Part shown: one piece after another, positions 11,725 to 23,153 of the stretch
Layout: each line of letters starts with the position of its first letter
How positions within the stretch are numbered: the first letter of the stretch is position 1
Assembly: GCF_001659605.2 (NCBI RefSeq)
Contig: NC_035162.2
Location: 30,260,153 to 30,324,152, forward strand
DNA from: Manihot esculenta
Taxonomy: Eukaryota > Streptophyta > Magnoliopsida > Malpighiales > Euphorbiaceae
DNA length: 64,000 nucleotides
Direction of reading: 5' to 3'
The notes under the pieces: generated by a model
Databases searched by the model: none
What the model saw: only the letters and a program-made list of their open reading frames with translations
Told to the model about the DNA's origin: nothing
Made by a program: the position numbers and the translations under genes

Positions 11725-12380
11725 GAAATTGACTCTAGCGCAACTTGCCTCGTGGCTTGGCACAATAGCCTTGATTAGTGGGACCCTTGCCCGTTCTTTT
11801 GGCCTGACTTATACTCGCCTTGTGGCCATGGGCATGCCTTAGAATTTTTATAGGGATTAACACCTGGCAAGACCTGCCTTTTGGTAAGTGGGACCAACAC
11901 CCAGATGGTCTAATGGAACCCACCTTATGACTTGACCTGGCAGAACCAGCCTTGTGGCTTGGCCTGGTGGAACACGTCTTATAGCCTTGTTAGTGGGAGT
12001 AATGCTCGAATTTTCTGGTGGAACCCTCCTTGTGATCTGGCCTGACGGAACTTGCCTTGTGACCTTCTTTAATAGGACTAATGCTCAGATGGTCTGGCAG
12101 AACCCGTCTTATGACCTGACTTGGCAAAACCTGCCTTGTGGCCGTATTTAGTGGGACAAATGCCTGAATGGTCTGGTGAAACTCGTCTTGTGACCTGGTC
12201 TGACAAAATCCGCCTTATGGCCTTATTTAGTGGGACCAATGCCGATGATCTAGTGGAGCTCGCCTGACCTGGCCTAGCAGAACTCGCCTTGTGGCGTTGT
12301 TTAGTAGCACTAATGCCCAAATGGTCTGGCGAAACTGGCTTTGTGACCTGGCCTGGCAAAACTCACCTTGTGGCATCTTC
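11725..12380. repeat. Minisatellite, ~79-bp unit, at least five copies
   Basis: Units end in (A/T)GGTC and contain GGCAGAACCCG, CTTGTGACCTGGCC, GCCTTGTGGC and TTAGTGGGACCAATGC. Well-delimited units are 12016-12094 and 12095-12173 (79 bp each), 12174-12250 and 12251-12326, with more diverged copies to the left. Tandem arrays of this kind between coding region and LTR are common in Tat/Ogre elements. The related copy at 57480 has lost the array through a deletion. Confidence 0.8.
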
Positions 12381-12639
12381 TTGTCTTCTTAATTTGTTTT
12401 TTTTAAGGAAGGTGATCCTATCGTTCCTTATTACTGAAAAACACAACATATGAAAATACCTCGTTAACTTTATTATTGATAAAATTTCTTTATGTTACAA
12501 ATATACCAAGAGTAGGGAACCCTCCAGCTTGGCTAGGTTTATAAGATTTATGGGTGAATCATCTTCGAGACTTTAAAAGGTCTTTTTAGTTCTCCCCCAA
12601 GTACCGGACCGGAAATTACATCTGTGCCCTGCTTACTTT

Positions 12640-13660
12640 CCCTTATCATCTTTAAGCCCTTCCATTATTACATGTATAACCCCCTACAAGTTCTCGATCG
12701 AGGGTGGTTTCAGGAGTTCTTCTCTCTAGCTCAAGTCTTCTCTCTTTCCGGCCTTTAAAGGTGAACTTTTGAAGAGTGTTCTCCCTTATCAGCCTCCCGA
12801 TATCAACCTTTAGTTGCCGACATTCTTCCATCATATGCCTATTGTCTTCGTGAAAACAACAGTAATTGGTCATGTCTCATTTCTCTGCTTTCTCGAGGTT
12901 GAGCTAAGGTGGTCACCTGATTTCTTTGTCATTTTTCCTAATCCACATTAAAATACAAGTTTGTGAGTCATTCAATAGAGTATAATTCTTATACTTACTT
13001 TGCTATCGAGAGATGAGATAACTCTTGTGATCTCCTTCATGTCCTCGCCTCTCGGGCTTTTAACTTTGTTTTTGGTTAGCCCTCTTGTCCTCTTTTAATG
13101 CTCTGACTTTGTCATCCAACCTGATATGCTTCTGAGCTTTGTCTATCAATTGTTCATACGTCACGGCCAAATTTTTAATTAAGAAATCCATGAATTTAAT
13201 ATTTCGTATTCCTTTCTTCAAGGCTTTATACGCTATCTCGTGATTTCATTTTTCTGCATGTATGGCTTCAGTGTTGAACTGTGAGATAAAAATCCTTAAA
13301 AACTCATCCTATCCTTGGCGGATCTTCCTCAGGTCAGAGAAAATTTTTTTATGAGGTATACACGTAATAAAATTGAATTAAATAACATAGCAATTTGCGT
13401 AATTTTGAATTAAACCCGAGTTTAGATGTTGGTACCATTTTTGAGCTAAATCTATAAGTGTTAATGGAAACATTTGGCATAATACAAAATCCTTAACATC
13501 TTAAAACTGCATGGTCATCCTAAAGATTTCCAGGTGGCTTCTGGGATCTGCTGTTCCATCATATTTATCCAAAATAGGTACTTTACACTTGGTTGGGAAG
13601 GTTTCTGCTAAAATTTTTTCCGAAAAAGACGAGGCACCCACTGAGTCAAAATGTATCAAG
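12640..13660 (-). pseudogene. Decayed Tat-like gag, minus strand, copy in block B1
   Basis: On the minus strand, 12873-12652 encodes YCCFHEDNRHMMEECRQLK followed by VDIGRLIRE, the CCHC-like segment typical of Tat/Ogre Gag. Further upstream on that strand are KDKV-type repeats, LIDKAQKHIRLDDK-like text (about 13150) and a start-proximal part (about 13560-13650) resembling PTKCKVPILDKYDG. Stops and frameshifts break it. No pol region follows, so the parent element was probably a pol-less derivative. Confidence 0.6.
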
Positions 13661-14990
13661 TTTTTTTAAATGGAACAAATTTATTTCCTTTTAACTTAAA
13701 ACATTTGTATTTTTTAAAAGAATAAAATAAAATCATACGTAATTTTATTATAATTCAATTGAATTTTTTTTGTAAAGTGAATCGTATCAAATAAAAGGTT
13801 TGTTTATAAGATGACATGAGAATCTCAATGAATCAAATATTTAAATTATTGGCCGCCAATTACTGAATATATTGATAAGACTTATCTAAAAATCTTCCCC
13901 AAATGCCTATCATACAAGAAAAACACTTAAATTATTTAAACATAAAATAGAAAGTGGTGATCTTTAGAATGGCTTATGCTTTTCTCTATTTTGAAAACAA
14001 ACAAAAGCTTTCCTAATCCTCTCTCTGAAGTGACTAATTTCACAAAAATTCAACTTAATTTTTTTTTTGTAATTTTCTAAGTTAAAATAAATTAATTAAA
14101 AATTCACTTCAAACAAAAAATTGAAAGAAAAGGAATTAATTAATTTGAATTATTGTGAAATATATTTGATTTTAATTGAAGTTGTAAATTATTAAAAATT
14201 AGTTTAGAAATGGATATGACTAATAATAGGTTAAATTTATTTGTTGTTCCATAATCCCAAAATTCATGGGAAGCAAGAAAATATAGGTATACAAAAGAGA
14301 AATATATTTTAGCAAAGATCTTAGAGTGAGATTCTTGGACAGTATATTTAGCGGCTTTAGACATGATAACAAGAAAGTCATAACTGTTTTGTATGATTCA
14401 TGCTCATTGTTGCTGAAATATTATTAGTGCCAAGATTACTGATCTAACAGTTTATGATGTCACCTTTAATTTATATAAATATAAAATGTTTTACGCTTAT
14501 CCCTCGAGGTGGCACGGTTTCTTTTCTCTTAATTAATACTTTCAAGTTTGAATTATGAATATAGACTACTTTTAAAATTTAGAAAATAGTGTTTTACATC
14601 TCTTCATTGAGTCCATTCGACATGAATCAATATTAATTGGGCAGTAGATTTGGAAGCTTAAATAATTTTAATTAAGTATAAATATTTTTTATAACTAAGA
14701 AACTTTATGATTAGAATCACCCCCTTAATTCTTTTATCTATTTGTTTCATTTTGATGGATAGATCCTGTAAATTTGGTCAAATGAACTATTCACATCAAT
14801 ACTGAAAGAAACATAGAAAGACTCATGACTGAAAAAAACAAAGTAGGAGATATAGATTTTACATTTTTAAGGCAAAGAAGAGTACACTATGGAAGTTTTT
14901 CTAAATTTAGTTGTATTAATGGAAGGAAAAAGCGAGCAATCACCTTTAAAACCCTGCGCAAATAAATTAACCGAAAGAAGCAACAACAAA
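13660..14990. repeat. AT-rich spacer of block B, copy 1 (three copies in window)
   Basis: No gene recognised. The same sequence recurs at 19300-20632 and 58270-59598 with high identity and small indels. Its right end passes into the leader of a pectinesterase pseudogene (AAAACCCTGCGCAAATAAA before the ATG), so part of it is ancestral PME upstream DNA. Confidence 0.75.
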
Positions 14991-15475
14991 ATGACAAGAA
15001 GGCACTGCATTGGGGCAACTCATTGCGTTCACATTGCCATTCGTGTTGTTGCTACTACCGTGAACTGTTCTAATACAACATCCATACCCGCCAATGATTT
15101 AATCAATTCACTTTTGTTTTTATGACTAATTAATTCACTTATTTTTCTAGAATACTGTACCAAGATTTAATTTCGAAAAGTCGAGAACTCAGATAATTAT
15201 CTTAAGAATTAGTGATTTCATTTTCTGAAGCAAAAGTGTCGTTATATCTGATCATATATATATAATATCAATTTTTTAAAACTTTTTATTTATATTAGAT
15301 AAAAAATTAACTATTACACCTTATTTTAAATGCAGCAAACACAACTAGATGTAGTATATAATAAGGGCAGGATGTTCACCACAACACAAGCAAAAAATGA
15401 AAAATCAGAATATTATGGTTACTCATTGTGCAACACAAAATAACTAGAAGTGGGGTTGAACAATTTCTAGGATGA
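14991..15475 (+). pseudogene. Pectinesterase pseudogene 1 (truncated)
   Basis: The first about 110 bp align with exon 1 of the intact genes (ATGACAAGAAGGCACTGCAT versus ATGGCAAGAGGGCACTGCGT). Most of exon 1 and exon 2 are missing. A piece near 15150 resembles the start of exon 2 (AATACTGTACCAAGA), and 15333-15475 resembles exon 3 with frame damage. The rest is replaced at about 15476 by a gag fragment. It is not translatable as an enzyme. Confidence 0.85.
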
Positions 15476-15481
15476 AGTTGC

Positions 15482-15903
15482 CTTAGTTAGAGGAGGGTGA
15501 ATCAGACGATGCTCTGAAAGGTGTCAACTGGAAGTTTATACGGGCTGTCCAAAGGTACCAGAGAGAGCAAGAAAAAGATTTTGGTCTGGATGGTGCCTCC
15601 CTCTTTCGGAGGAAATCTTAGCATAAACATGCCCTACCAAATTCAATTTGCCTAGCTTGGATAAGTATGATGGAATAGCAAATTCCAGGAGTCACCTGGT
15701 GATCTTTAGGCTGACCATGCAACTTCAGAATGTTAACGACTTCGCGTTGTGTCGAGTGTTCCATCAACACTCACAGGTTTGGCTAAGAAATGGTACCAAC
15801 ATCTGAGTCTAGGTTTGATTCAGAACTTTATGTAGTTTGCTACACTATTTTAATATCAATTTATTACTTGTATACCTCCTAAAAAACTATCCTCTGACTC
15901 CAA
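15482..15903 (+). pseudogene. Tat-like gag fragment, duplicate of 6205-6660
   Basis: Nearly identical to 6205-6660 (GTTAGAGGAGGGTGAATCAG...CTATCCTCTGACT) with small indels. It joins a PME pseudogene on the left and a truncated chromovirus LTR on the right, so both borders are rearrangement junctions. Confidence 0.75.
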
Positions 15904-15904
15904 A

Positions 15905-17023
15905 AAAACATGCAAAGGAGGGCTGGACAGGGCACTTTTGGCGGCGGGTTCGGCGGCCGAAAGGCCCTCCAGAGCCGAAAGTCATGCACCTTCGGCGGCA
16001 CTTTCGGCTGCCGAAGGTTCCCTCCAGAGACGAAACTCATGCATGTTCAGCGGCACCTTCGGCGGCCGAAACTCCCTTCCAGAGCCGAAAGTCATCTTTC
16101 GGGGGCAGGGTTCGGCAGCCGAAAGGCTTGCCTCACAGGCAGGTTCGGCGGCCGAAAGTCCCTTCGGCTGCCGAACCTGGTTTCTCCCAAAGTGGCAGAA
16201 ACTCGGCTCACAAGCTCCCAAAGCCTCCCAACTCATTCAATCATGCATTTTCCTATTCTACAACATGCATTCTCAAGCATACAAGCTCCTAGAGGCTTTA
16301 AACTATCCTAAACCCCATCTACAACACATCAAACAACCCACATTGCTCATAAACACACATTTAACTAAAAACTCAACATAAGCCTGCACATGCATTTCTA
16401 CCCCAAGAAACTTCATAAAACTTACTTAAAACATTAAAGGAACTATGGATCTACTCTTACCTCTTGTAGAACGAGAGGAGAGACGATCCAACTCGGAGAT
16501 GGGAGAGATCCGCTCTTTGGTCTCTAAGTTTCCAAAACTTGCTATTTTTGTTCAAATCTCTTCAAATCAACATAAAGCTTGTTAAAACATGAAAGATCGG
16601 AAGGAAAAACATTGAAAACAACCATAGGAGAGCATGAACTCACCGTTGGCCGAAAATGGGGAGAAAACTCGCCCGTTTCGGCCATGGAGCTCTTATATAG
16701 GGGCTGCCAGACCACCTTTCGGCAGCCGAACGTGCCCCCACATCTCATGCAAGTTCGGCGGCCGAACCTTTGAAACTTTCGGAAGCCTAACATGCCCCCC
16801 TAAACCATCCAATGTTCGGCGGTCGAACTTGAGGTTCGGCGGTCGAATCTGGAAATGTCTCCTTGGTCTTTTTCATTTAAAACTCAATTTCCTTTTGTTT
16901 AAAACCATAAAATACATTAAAACATTTTATAAAAACATGATTTTACCCTTCTAGAGGTTTCCGACATCCGAGATTCCACCGGACGGTAGGAATTTCGATA
17001 CCGGAGTCTAGCCGGGTATTACA
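15905..17023 (-). repeat. Truncated LTR of a Tekay-like chromovirus (minus orientation)
   Basis: Related to the LTRs at 27540-29860. It contains many TTCGGCGGCCGAA and TTCGGCAGCCGAA palindromes and ends GCCGGGTATTACA, the reverse of the family's TGTAATACCCGGC start. The distal part of the LTR is missing at about 15905. It is followed by a polypurine tract on the minus strand (17024-17038). Confidence 0.85.
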
Positions 17024-17129
17024 TTCTCCCCCCCTTAAGAACATTCATCCCCGAATGTTCACCAAACAACACATGCATAGCATAAAACAAAACACTCATA
17101 TAGAACACATAAAACACACAAAACTAACC

Positions 17130-17409
17130 TTAGAAGAGATGAGGGTACTGCTGGAGCATGGACTCCCGTGTCTCCCAGGTGCATTCTTCCATATTGTGGT
17201 GGTTCCAAAGGACTTTCACCATTGGGATTTCCTTGTTTCTCAACTTTCTGATCTGGGTGTCAAGAATCCGTACTGGTTGCTCTACATAAGTGAGATCTTC
17301 TAGGATCTCTACATCTGGCTCACTAAGAACCTTACCCGGATCTGACACAAACTTCCGTAGCATAGAAACATGGAAAACCGGATGGATTCTTTCCATAGAA
17401 GCAGGTAAA
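17130..17409 (-). pseudogene. C-terminal fragment of chromovirus polyprotein with chromodomain
   Basis: The minus strand encodes the end of the integrase module ([19 protein letters not shown]) and a chromodomain ([20 protein letters not shown]) ending QQYPHLF. It is homologous to the last part of the ORF at 29969-34369. Similarity stops abruptly at about 17409, where an Athila-like fragment begins. The rest of pol is absent. Confidence 0.88.
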
Positions 17410-17412
17410 ATG

Positions 17413-18600
17413 CTAGTACCATCACATTGAGGAGCGGAAAAGAGTTGCAAGATAGTAGGACTGAAAAATTACGAAAACAGGCCTTGGAAGAAAATCTGCC
17501 AGAAAGGGATCAGGGCAATCGATCTGCCCAAATCACTGACCCAATCGCTAGGCAGACTGAGCTGCCCAGCAGTGATCTGCCCAAATCACCAACACAAGCA
17601 GATTCTGACTTGCCCAAATCACTGGAGCAGACAAATAGGACAGATAGTGATCTGCCCAGATCACCTGAAGCAGCACCAGATGATCTGCCCAAATCAACCA
17701 GCAGACAGCAGACAGCAGACAGCAAACCAGAAGACAACAACCACCTCGGATCTGAAGACTCTGCCCGGACACCATAAATATACCTACTTGGAAGCTGGAA
17801 ATACACTTCCAGTCATAGTATCCAATCAACTCAGCCAGCAAGAAGAGGAAAAACTCCTAAAGGTGTTGAGGAAACATAAGAAAGCAATTGGGTGGACCTT
17901 GGAGGACATAAAAGGCACCTCAAGACCATTTGGTGGAGGCTCATCTCACCAGAATCGAAGACAGGATGCAGCACATGGAAAGTATGCTGCAGCTGCTGGT
18001 TCACCATTTTCTGCCCCTCCACCGTGACAGACAGTGATTTGGCGAGTGATTTGCCCAAATCACTGGCCAAATCACCCACAGGCCAGGAAGTCCCTTTCCT
18101 TTTCCTTCTTAAATTTTTTATATATATATTCATACATTGAGGACAATGTTTGCAATAGGTGTGGGGGTACTGCTAGGTTATATTTTTTTGCATTGATTAC
18201 ATTATCTTTTACTTTCTTTTTGTTTCTTTTTGCATCTTTTTGCCCTATAACACACCCCAAAACTTTTTTTTCCCTTCACACATTTTTCTTTTTCACAAAT
18301 TTTTCACTTTCTGCTCACACACAGAATTTTGTCTTAACTTTTGCTCTACTCAACATAGATAACAAGGTTAAAAGAGCTTTCTATCTCATGACCTCATCGA
18401 TTTTCCACCCCTTTAAGCCTAAATTGAATCATTCACAGTATGTTACCTTCACTTAGGGAGTTTTTCTCTTGAATTGAATCTTTAAATCTGCTAAGGTCAA
18501 GAGAAATAAAAATACAAATACATGCAAATAAAAAGTTAGTGTAACTCCATATGAGCTGATTTGCCCAAACTACCATGAAAAGAAAAGAAAAAGAAAAACC
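17413..18600 (+). pseudogene. Athila-like gypsy fragment (gag/protease end joined to 3' region)
   Basis: It opens with LRSGKELQD, a segment well known in Athila polyproteins. A hydrophilic stretch with repeated DLPKS follows. In another frame comes YLEAGNTLPVIVSNQLS, then EEEKLLKVLRKHKKAIGWTL and EDIKGT (17749-17925), the segment that precedes RT in Athila. RT, RNase H and integrase are missing. The text switches to a short coiled segment (HLTRIEDRMQHMESML), then to non-coding DNA with the Athila-typical TTGAGGACAATG and GGTGTGGGGGTA (18135-18175). It is a deletion derivative. The region 18180-18600 shows only T-rich non-coding sequence. Confidence 0.65.
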
Positions 18601-18614
18601 AGCACAAAGCACAA

Positions 18615-19300
18615 ATCATACTTAATTTGATATCGAGGGATGAGATAACTCCTGTGATCTCCTTCATGTCCTCGCCTCTCGGGCTTTTGACTTTGTTTTT
18701 GGTTCGCCCTCTTGTCCTCTTTTAATGCTCTGACTTTGTCATCCAACCTGACTTCTAAGCTTTGTCTATCAACTGTTCATACGTCACGACCAGATTTTTA
18801 ATTAAGGAATCCATGAATTTAATATTTCGTATGCTTTATATGCTATCTTGTGATTGCATTCTTCTGCATGTATGGCTTCAGCGTTGAACTGTGAGATAAA
18901 AATCCTTAAAAACTCACCCTATCCTTGGCGGATCTTCTGCAAGTCAGAGAAAATTTTTTTATGAGGTATACATGTGATAAAGTTGAATTAAATAACATAG
19001 CAATTTGCGTAATTTTGAATTAAACCCAAGCTTAGATGTTGGTACTATTTTTGAGCTAAATCTATAAGTGTTAATGGAAACACTTGGCATAATACAAAAT
19101 CCTTAACATCTTGAAACTGCATGGTCATCTTGAAACTGCATGGTCATCTTAAAGATTTCCAGGTGGCTTCTGGGATCTGCTGTTCCATCATATTTATCCA
19201 AGATAGGTAGTTTACACTTGGTTGGGAAGGTTTCTGCTAAAATTTTTTCCGAAAAAGACGAGGCACCCACTGAGTCAAAATGTATCAAGTTTTTTTAAAT
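18615..19300 (-). pseudogene. Tat-like gag fragment, minus strand, block B2
   Basis: Homologous to 13010-13660. The minus strand at 19288-19103 reads MIHFDSVGASSFSEKILAE then PTKCKLPILDKYDGTADPRS. It contains a short local duplication of ATCTTGAAACTGCATGGTC near 19110-19146 and is otherwise decayed. The left border near 18615 joins the Athila fragment. Confidence 0.6.
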
Positions 19301-20632
19301 GGAACAAATTTATTTCTTTTTAACTTAAAACATTTGTATTTTTTAAAAAAATAAAATAAAATCATACGTAATTTTATTATAATTCAATTGATTTTTTTTT
19401 TGTAAAGTGAATCGTATCAAATAAAAGGTTTATTTATAAGATGACATGAGAATCTCAATGAATCAAATATTTAAATTATTGGCCGCCAATTACTGAATAT
19501 ATTGATAAGACTTATCTAAAAATCTTCCCCAAATGCCTATCATACAAGAAAAACACTTGAATTATTTAAAAATAAAATAGAATGTGGTGATCTTTAGAAT
19601 GGCTTATGCTTTTCTCTATTTTGAAAACAAACAAAAGCTTTCCTAATCCTCTCTCTAAAGTGACTAATTTCACAAAAATTCAACTTAATTTTTTTTTTGT
19701 AATTTTCTAAGTTAAAATAAATTAATTAAAAATTCACTTCAAACAAAAAAATTGAAAGAAAAGGAATTAATTAATTTGAATTATTGTGGAATATATTTGA
19801 TTTCAATTGAAGTTGTAAATTATTAAAAATTAGTTTAGAAATGGATATGACTAATAATAGGTTAAATTTATTTGTTGTTCCATAATCCCAAAATTCATGG
19901 GAAGCAAGAAAATGTAGGTATACAAAAGAGAAATATATTTTAGCAAAGATCTTAGAGTGAGATTCTTGGACAGTATATTTAGCGGCTTTAGACATGATAG
20001 CAAAAAAGTCATAACTGTTTTGTACGATTCATGCTCATTGTTGCCGAAATATTATTAGTGCCAAGATTACTGATCTAACAGTTTATGATGTCACCTTTAA
20101 TTTATATAAATATAAAATGTTTTACGCTTATCCCTCGAGGTGGCACGGTTTCTTTTCTCTTAATTAATACTTTCAAGTTTGAATTATGAATATAGACTAC
20201 TTTTAAAATTTAGAAAATAGTGTTTTACATCTCTTCATTGAGTCCATTCGACATGAATCAATATTAATTGGGCTAGTAGATTTGGAAGCTTAAATAATTT
20301 TAATTAAGTATAAATATTTTTTATAACTAAGAAACTTTATGATTAGAATCACCCCCTTAATTCTTTTATCTATTTGTTTCATTTTGATGGATAGATCCTG
20401 TAAATTTGGTCAAATGAACTATTCACATCAATACTGAAAGAAACATAGAAAGACTCATGACTGAAAAAAACAAAGGAGGAGATATAGATTTTACATTTTT
20501 AAGGCAAAGATGAATACACTTTGGAAGTTTTTCTAAATTTAGTTGTATTAATGGGAGGAAAAAGCAAGCAATCACCTATAAAACCCTAAGCAAATAAATT
20601 AATCGAAAGAAACAACAACAAAATGACAAGAG
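19300..20632. repeat. AT-rich spacer of block B, copy 2
   Basis: Close copy of 13660-14990, differing mainly by scattered substitutions and one- to few-base indels. No gene recognised. The right end runs into the leader of the next PME pseudogene. Confidence 0.75.
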
Positions 20633-21271
20633 GGCACTGCATCGGTGCAACTCATTACGTTCACATTGCCATTCTTGTTGTTGATACCACCGTTAACTGT
20701 TGTGATACAACATCCATACCAGCCAACGATTCTCGAGTATGACACTGATTTAAAACTAATGTTAAGCTCCTAGCATGTGGCAAGTTGTAAAGGTACTTTA
20801 GATCCCGCTCTTGGAGGTTCTTAAACCAAACCTAAAATAATTAAGCTTTCAAAAGATAGAAAAAAAGATTTCCAAACCTAAAATAATTAAGCTTTCAAAA
20901 GATAGAAAAAAAGATTTCAAAACTCTTACCGATGCTATTAAAAGTATTCCATCGGCAAATAAGCAATGTGTAATTATGAAAATTAGCCTTGGAGTCTACA
21001 CTTAAAAATTCATAAAGGATAAAACTAAACCTTTATTCCATCAGGAAATAAGCAACGTGTACCAAGACTTAATTTCGAAAAGTCGGCAACTCAAATAATT
21101 ATCTTAAGAATTGGTGATGAACTAATTAAAACGAATTACTTAAAAATGCACTAATTAAAACGAATTATCTTAAGAATTGGTGATGAACTAATTACTTATA
21201 GAAGTGCAACTCAAAAAACTTCCAGTTTCTTGGCTATATCTAAGGTTTTAAATGGTTGTTTCCACCTCTAA
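20633..21271 (+). pseudogene. Pectinesterase pseudogene 2
   Basis: It starts ATGACAAGAGGGCACTGCAT and follows exon 1 of the intact genes with frameshifts and stops. It holds a direct duplication of about 50 bp (CCAAACCTAAAATAATTAAG... at about 20828 and again at about 20873) and another around ACTAATTAAAACGAATTA (about 21121 and 21149). Exons 2 and 3 are mostly gone. The last exon remains as CTTGGCTATATCTAAGG through CCACCTCTAA at 21271. Lies 388 bp upstream of an intact gene. Confidence 0.87.
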
Positions 21272-21545
21272 TATAATTTTTTATTAATTAATTCATTATT
21301 AGAGGATAATATTTATTTATGCCAAAATCTAATTGTCCTTGAAATTCAATGTAATATAGTATTTTTTAATTATTTTTATATTTCATATGGGTTCTATATA
21401 TTTTATTGAATGGATTTTTTGTTACGATCACAAAACAAAACGAAAAATAAAATAAATATAATGACATCTTAACATTTTTTCTATCTTTAGTTACAGACAT
21501 GCAAGAAATTCTCTCTTATTCTCAGCCTCTTTTTTAAGTATTTTC

Positions 21546-21554
21546 TATATAAAG
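21546..21554 (+). promoter_or_regulatory. Candidate TATA box of pectinesterase copy 2
   Basis: TATATAAAG lies about 106 bp before the ATG at 21660, leaving room for a leader of roughly 75 bp. The corresponding position for copy 1 lies before the window starts. The interval 21272-21545 holds AT-rich sequence with no other element recognised. Confidence 0.55.
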
Positions 21555-21659
21555 TATCTTATAATTCTATAAATTAGAATCCTCTAACAAAGGAAAAAAG
21601 CAAGCAATCAATCAAATAGCCCTGAACAAAAAAAGTTAACGGGAGGAAGTAACTACAAA

Positions 21660-22478
21660 ATGGCAAGAGGGCACTGCGTTGATGCAACTCATTGTGTCCT
21701 CATTGCCATTCTTGTTGTTGCAACCACCGTTAGCTCTGATGATACAACACCAATACCAGCCGATGATTCTAAAGTAAGTAATTGGTTCCAAACTAATGTT
21801 AAGCCTTGGAAAAGTCGTAAAGGCACCTTAGATTCTGCTCTTGAAGCTGCTGAGGCCAAATCAAAAATAATTACGGTCTCAAAAGATGGAAAAGGAAAGT
21901 TCAAGACCGTTACTGATGCGATTAAAAGTATTCCATCACAAAACAAAGAACGTGCAATTATAAAAATTGGTCCTGGAGTCTACACCGAGAAGATTGAAAT
22001 TGAAAAAACTAAGCCTTTTATTACATTTCTTGGAGATCCTAAAGCCATGCCCACCTTGGCATTTGGTGGCACCGCTCGTAAATATGGAACTCATTATAGT
22101 GGTACTGTAACGGTAGATTCTGATTATTTCATGGGGGTTAATATTATTTTTCAGGTAAGGTATTTACATATAAGCACATATACACACATATGTCTTAATT
22201 ATCGTTTCATTTTGCTTAATGATTTGTGGTCTTATGATTCATTTATTCACCTCTTCCTTTGGTATAGAATACTGCACCAAAACCCCAATCGAACAAGCCG
22301 GGAGGTCAGGCAGTTGCATTAAGAATTAATGGTGACAAGGCAGCTTTCTATAACTGCAAATTTCTTGGATTTCAAGACACATTATGTGATGATAGAGGAC
22401 ACCACTTTTATAGAAATTGTTACATTGAAGGCACTGTTGATTTTATTTTCGGAAGAGGAAGATCACTTTATTTGGTAA

Positions 22479-22575
<97 letters not shown>

Positions 22576-23153
22576 TATGTATATGTATATCAACATTGTT
22601 TTGTTTTGTTTTTTTCTGAAAATTGATATATTAGATAAAATATAACTATTATACCTTATTTTAAATGCAGGAATCGCAACTAAATGTAGTAGATAATAAG
22701 GATTTGACATTCATCACAGCACAAGGAAAGGAGGAAAAATCAGAAAATTTTGGTTACTCATTCGTACAATGCAAAATAACTGGACGTGGATCGGGATCAT
22801 TTCTGGGACGAGCATGGAGGAAGATGCCACAGGTGATCTTCTCTTATACTGAAATGGGTGCTGTTGTTAATCCTCTTGGATGGTCAGACAATAGGCAACC
22901 TGACAGGGACAGGTAAACTAAATTATCTCTTACATCAAGCTCTGAGAGAGATAAAAATGGTAATGAACTAATTAAGATGAATTGTTTGAAATGCAGCACG
23001 GTTTTCTTTGCAGAATATAAGAATTCAGGACCTGGATCGAATCCTAAAGGACGTGTTAAATTCACCAAGCAGCTAAAGGATGCACAAGCCAAAAACTTTC
23101 TCTCTCTTGGCTACATTCAGGGTTCTAAATGGTTGCTTCCACCTCCAAAGTAA
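21660..23153 (+). CDS. Pectinesterase (pectin methylesterase, CE8), copy 2, four exons
   Basis: Exons 21660-22154, 22268-22474, 22671-22912 and 22997-23153 give a 366-aa protein differing from copy 1 at three places: P59S, L93S and S273R. All active-site motifs (Q179, Q201/D202, D223, R281/W283) and the signal peptide are kept, and all introns are GT-AG, with donor GTAAGG instead of GTGAGG in intron 1. Intron 2 carries a long TA microsatellite absent from copy 1. Near identity over introns and flanks shows recent segmental duplication or gene conversion. S273R lies just before the GSFLGRAW motif and is the only change near the active-site region. Confidence 0.93.
22480..22590. repeat. (TA)n microsatellite in intron 2 of pectinesterase copy 2
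   Basis: About 110 bp of AT dinucleotides interrupted by a few TG units. The same place in copy 1 (about 915-931) has only a handful of repeats. It begins a few bases after the 5' splice site. Confidence 0.95.

Noticed and set aside
14140..14364. 74-aa minus-strand ORF, also open at 19771-19995
   Set aside because: It lies in a duplicated AT-rich spacer; the third copy (about 58760-58990) has lost the start codon, and no domain is visible. Preservation follows from recent duplication.
15837..16381. Overlapping ORFs with FGGR/AAE/RRPK repeats, also at 28608-29173, 36080-36852, 42354-42741 and 55407-55762
   Set aside because: All frames on both strands are produced by the TTCGGCGGCCGAA palindromes within LTRs, not by a protein gene.
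22468..22710. Tyr-Ile repeat ORF on the minus strand
   Set aside because: Translation of the TA microsatellite in an intron.
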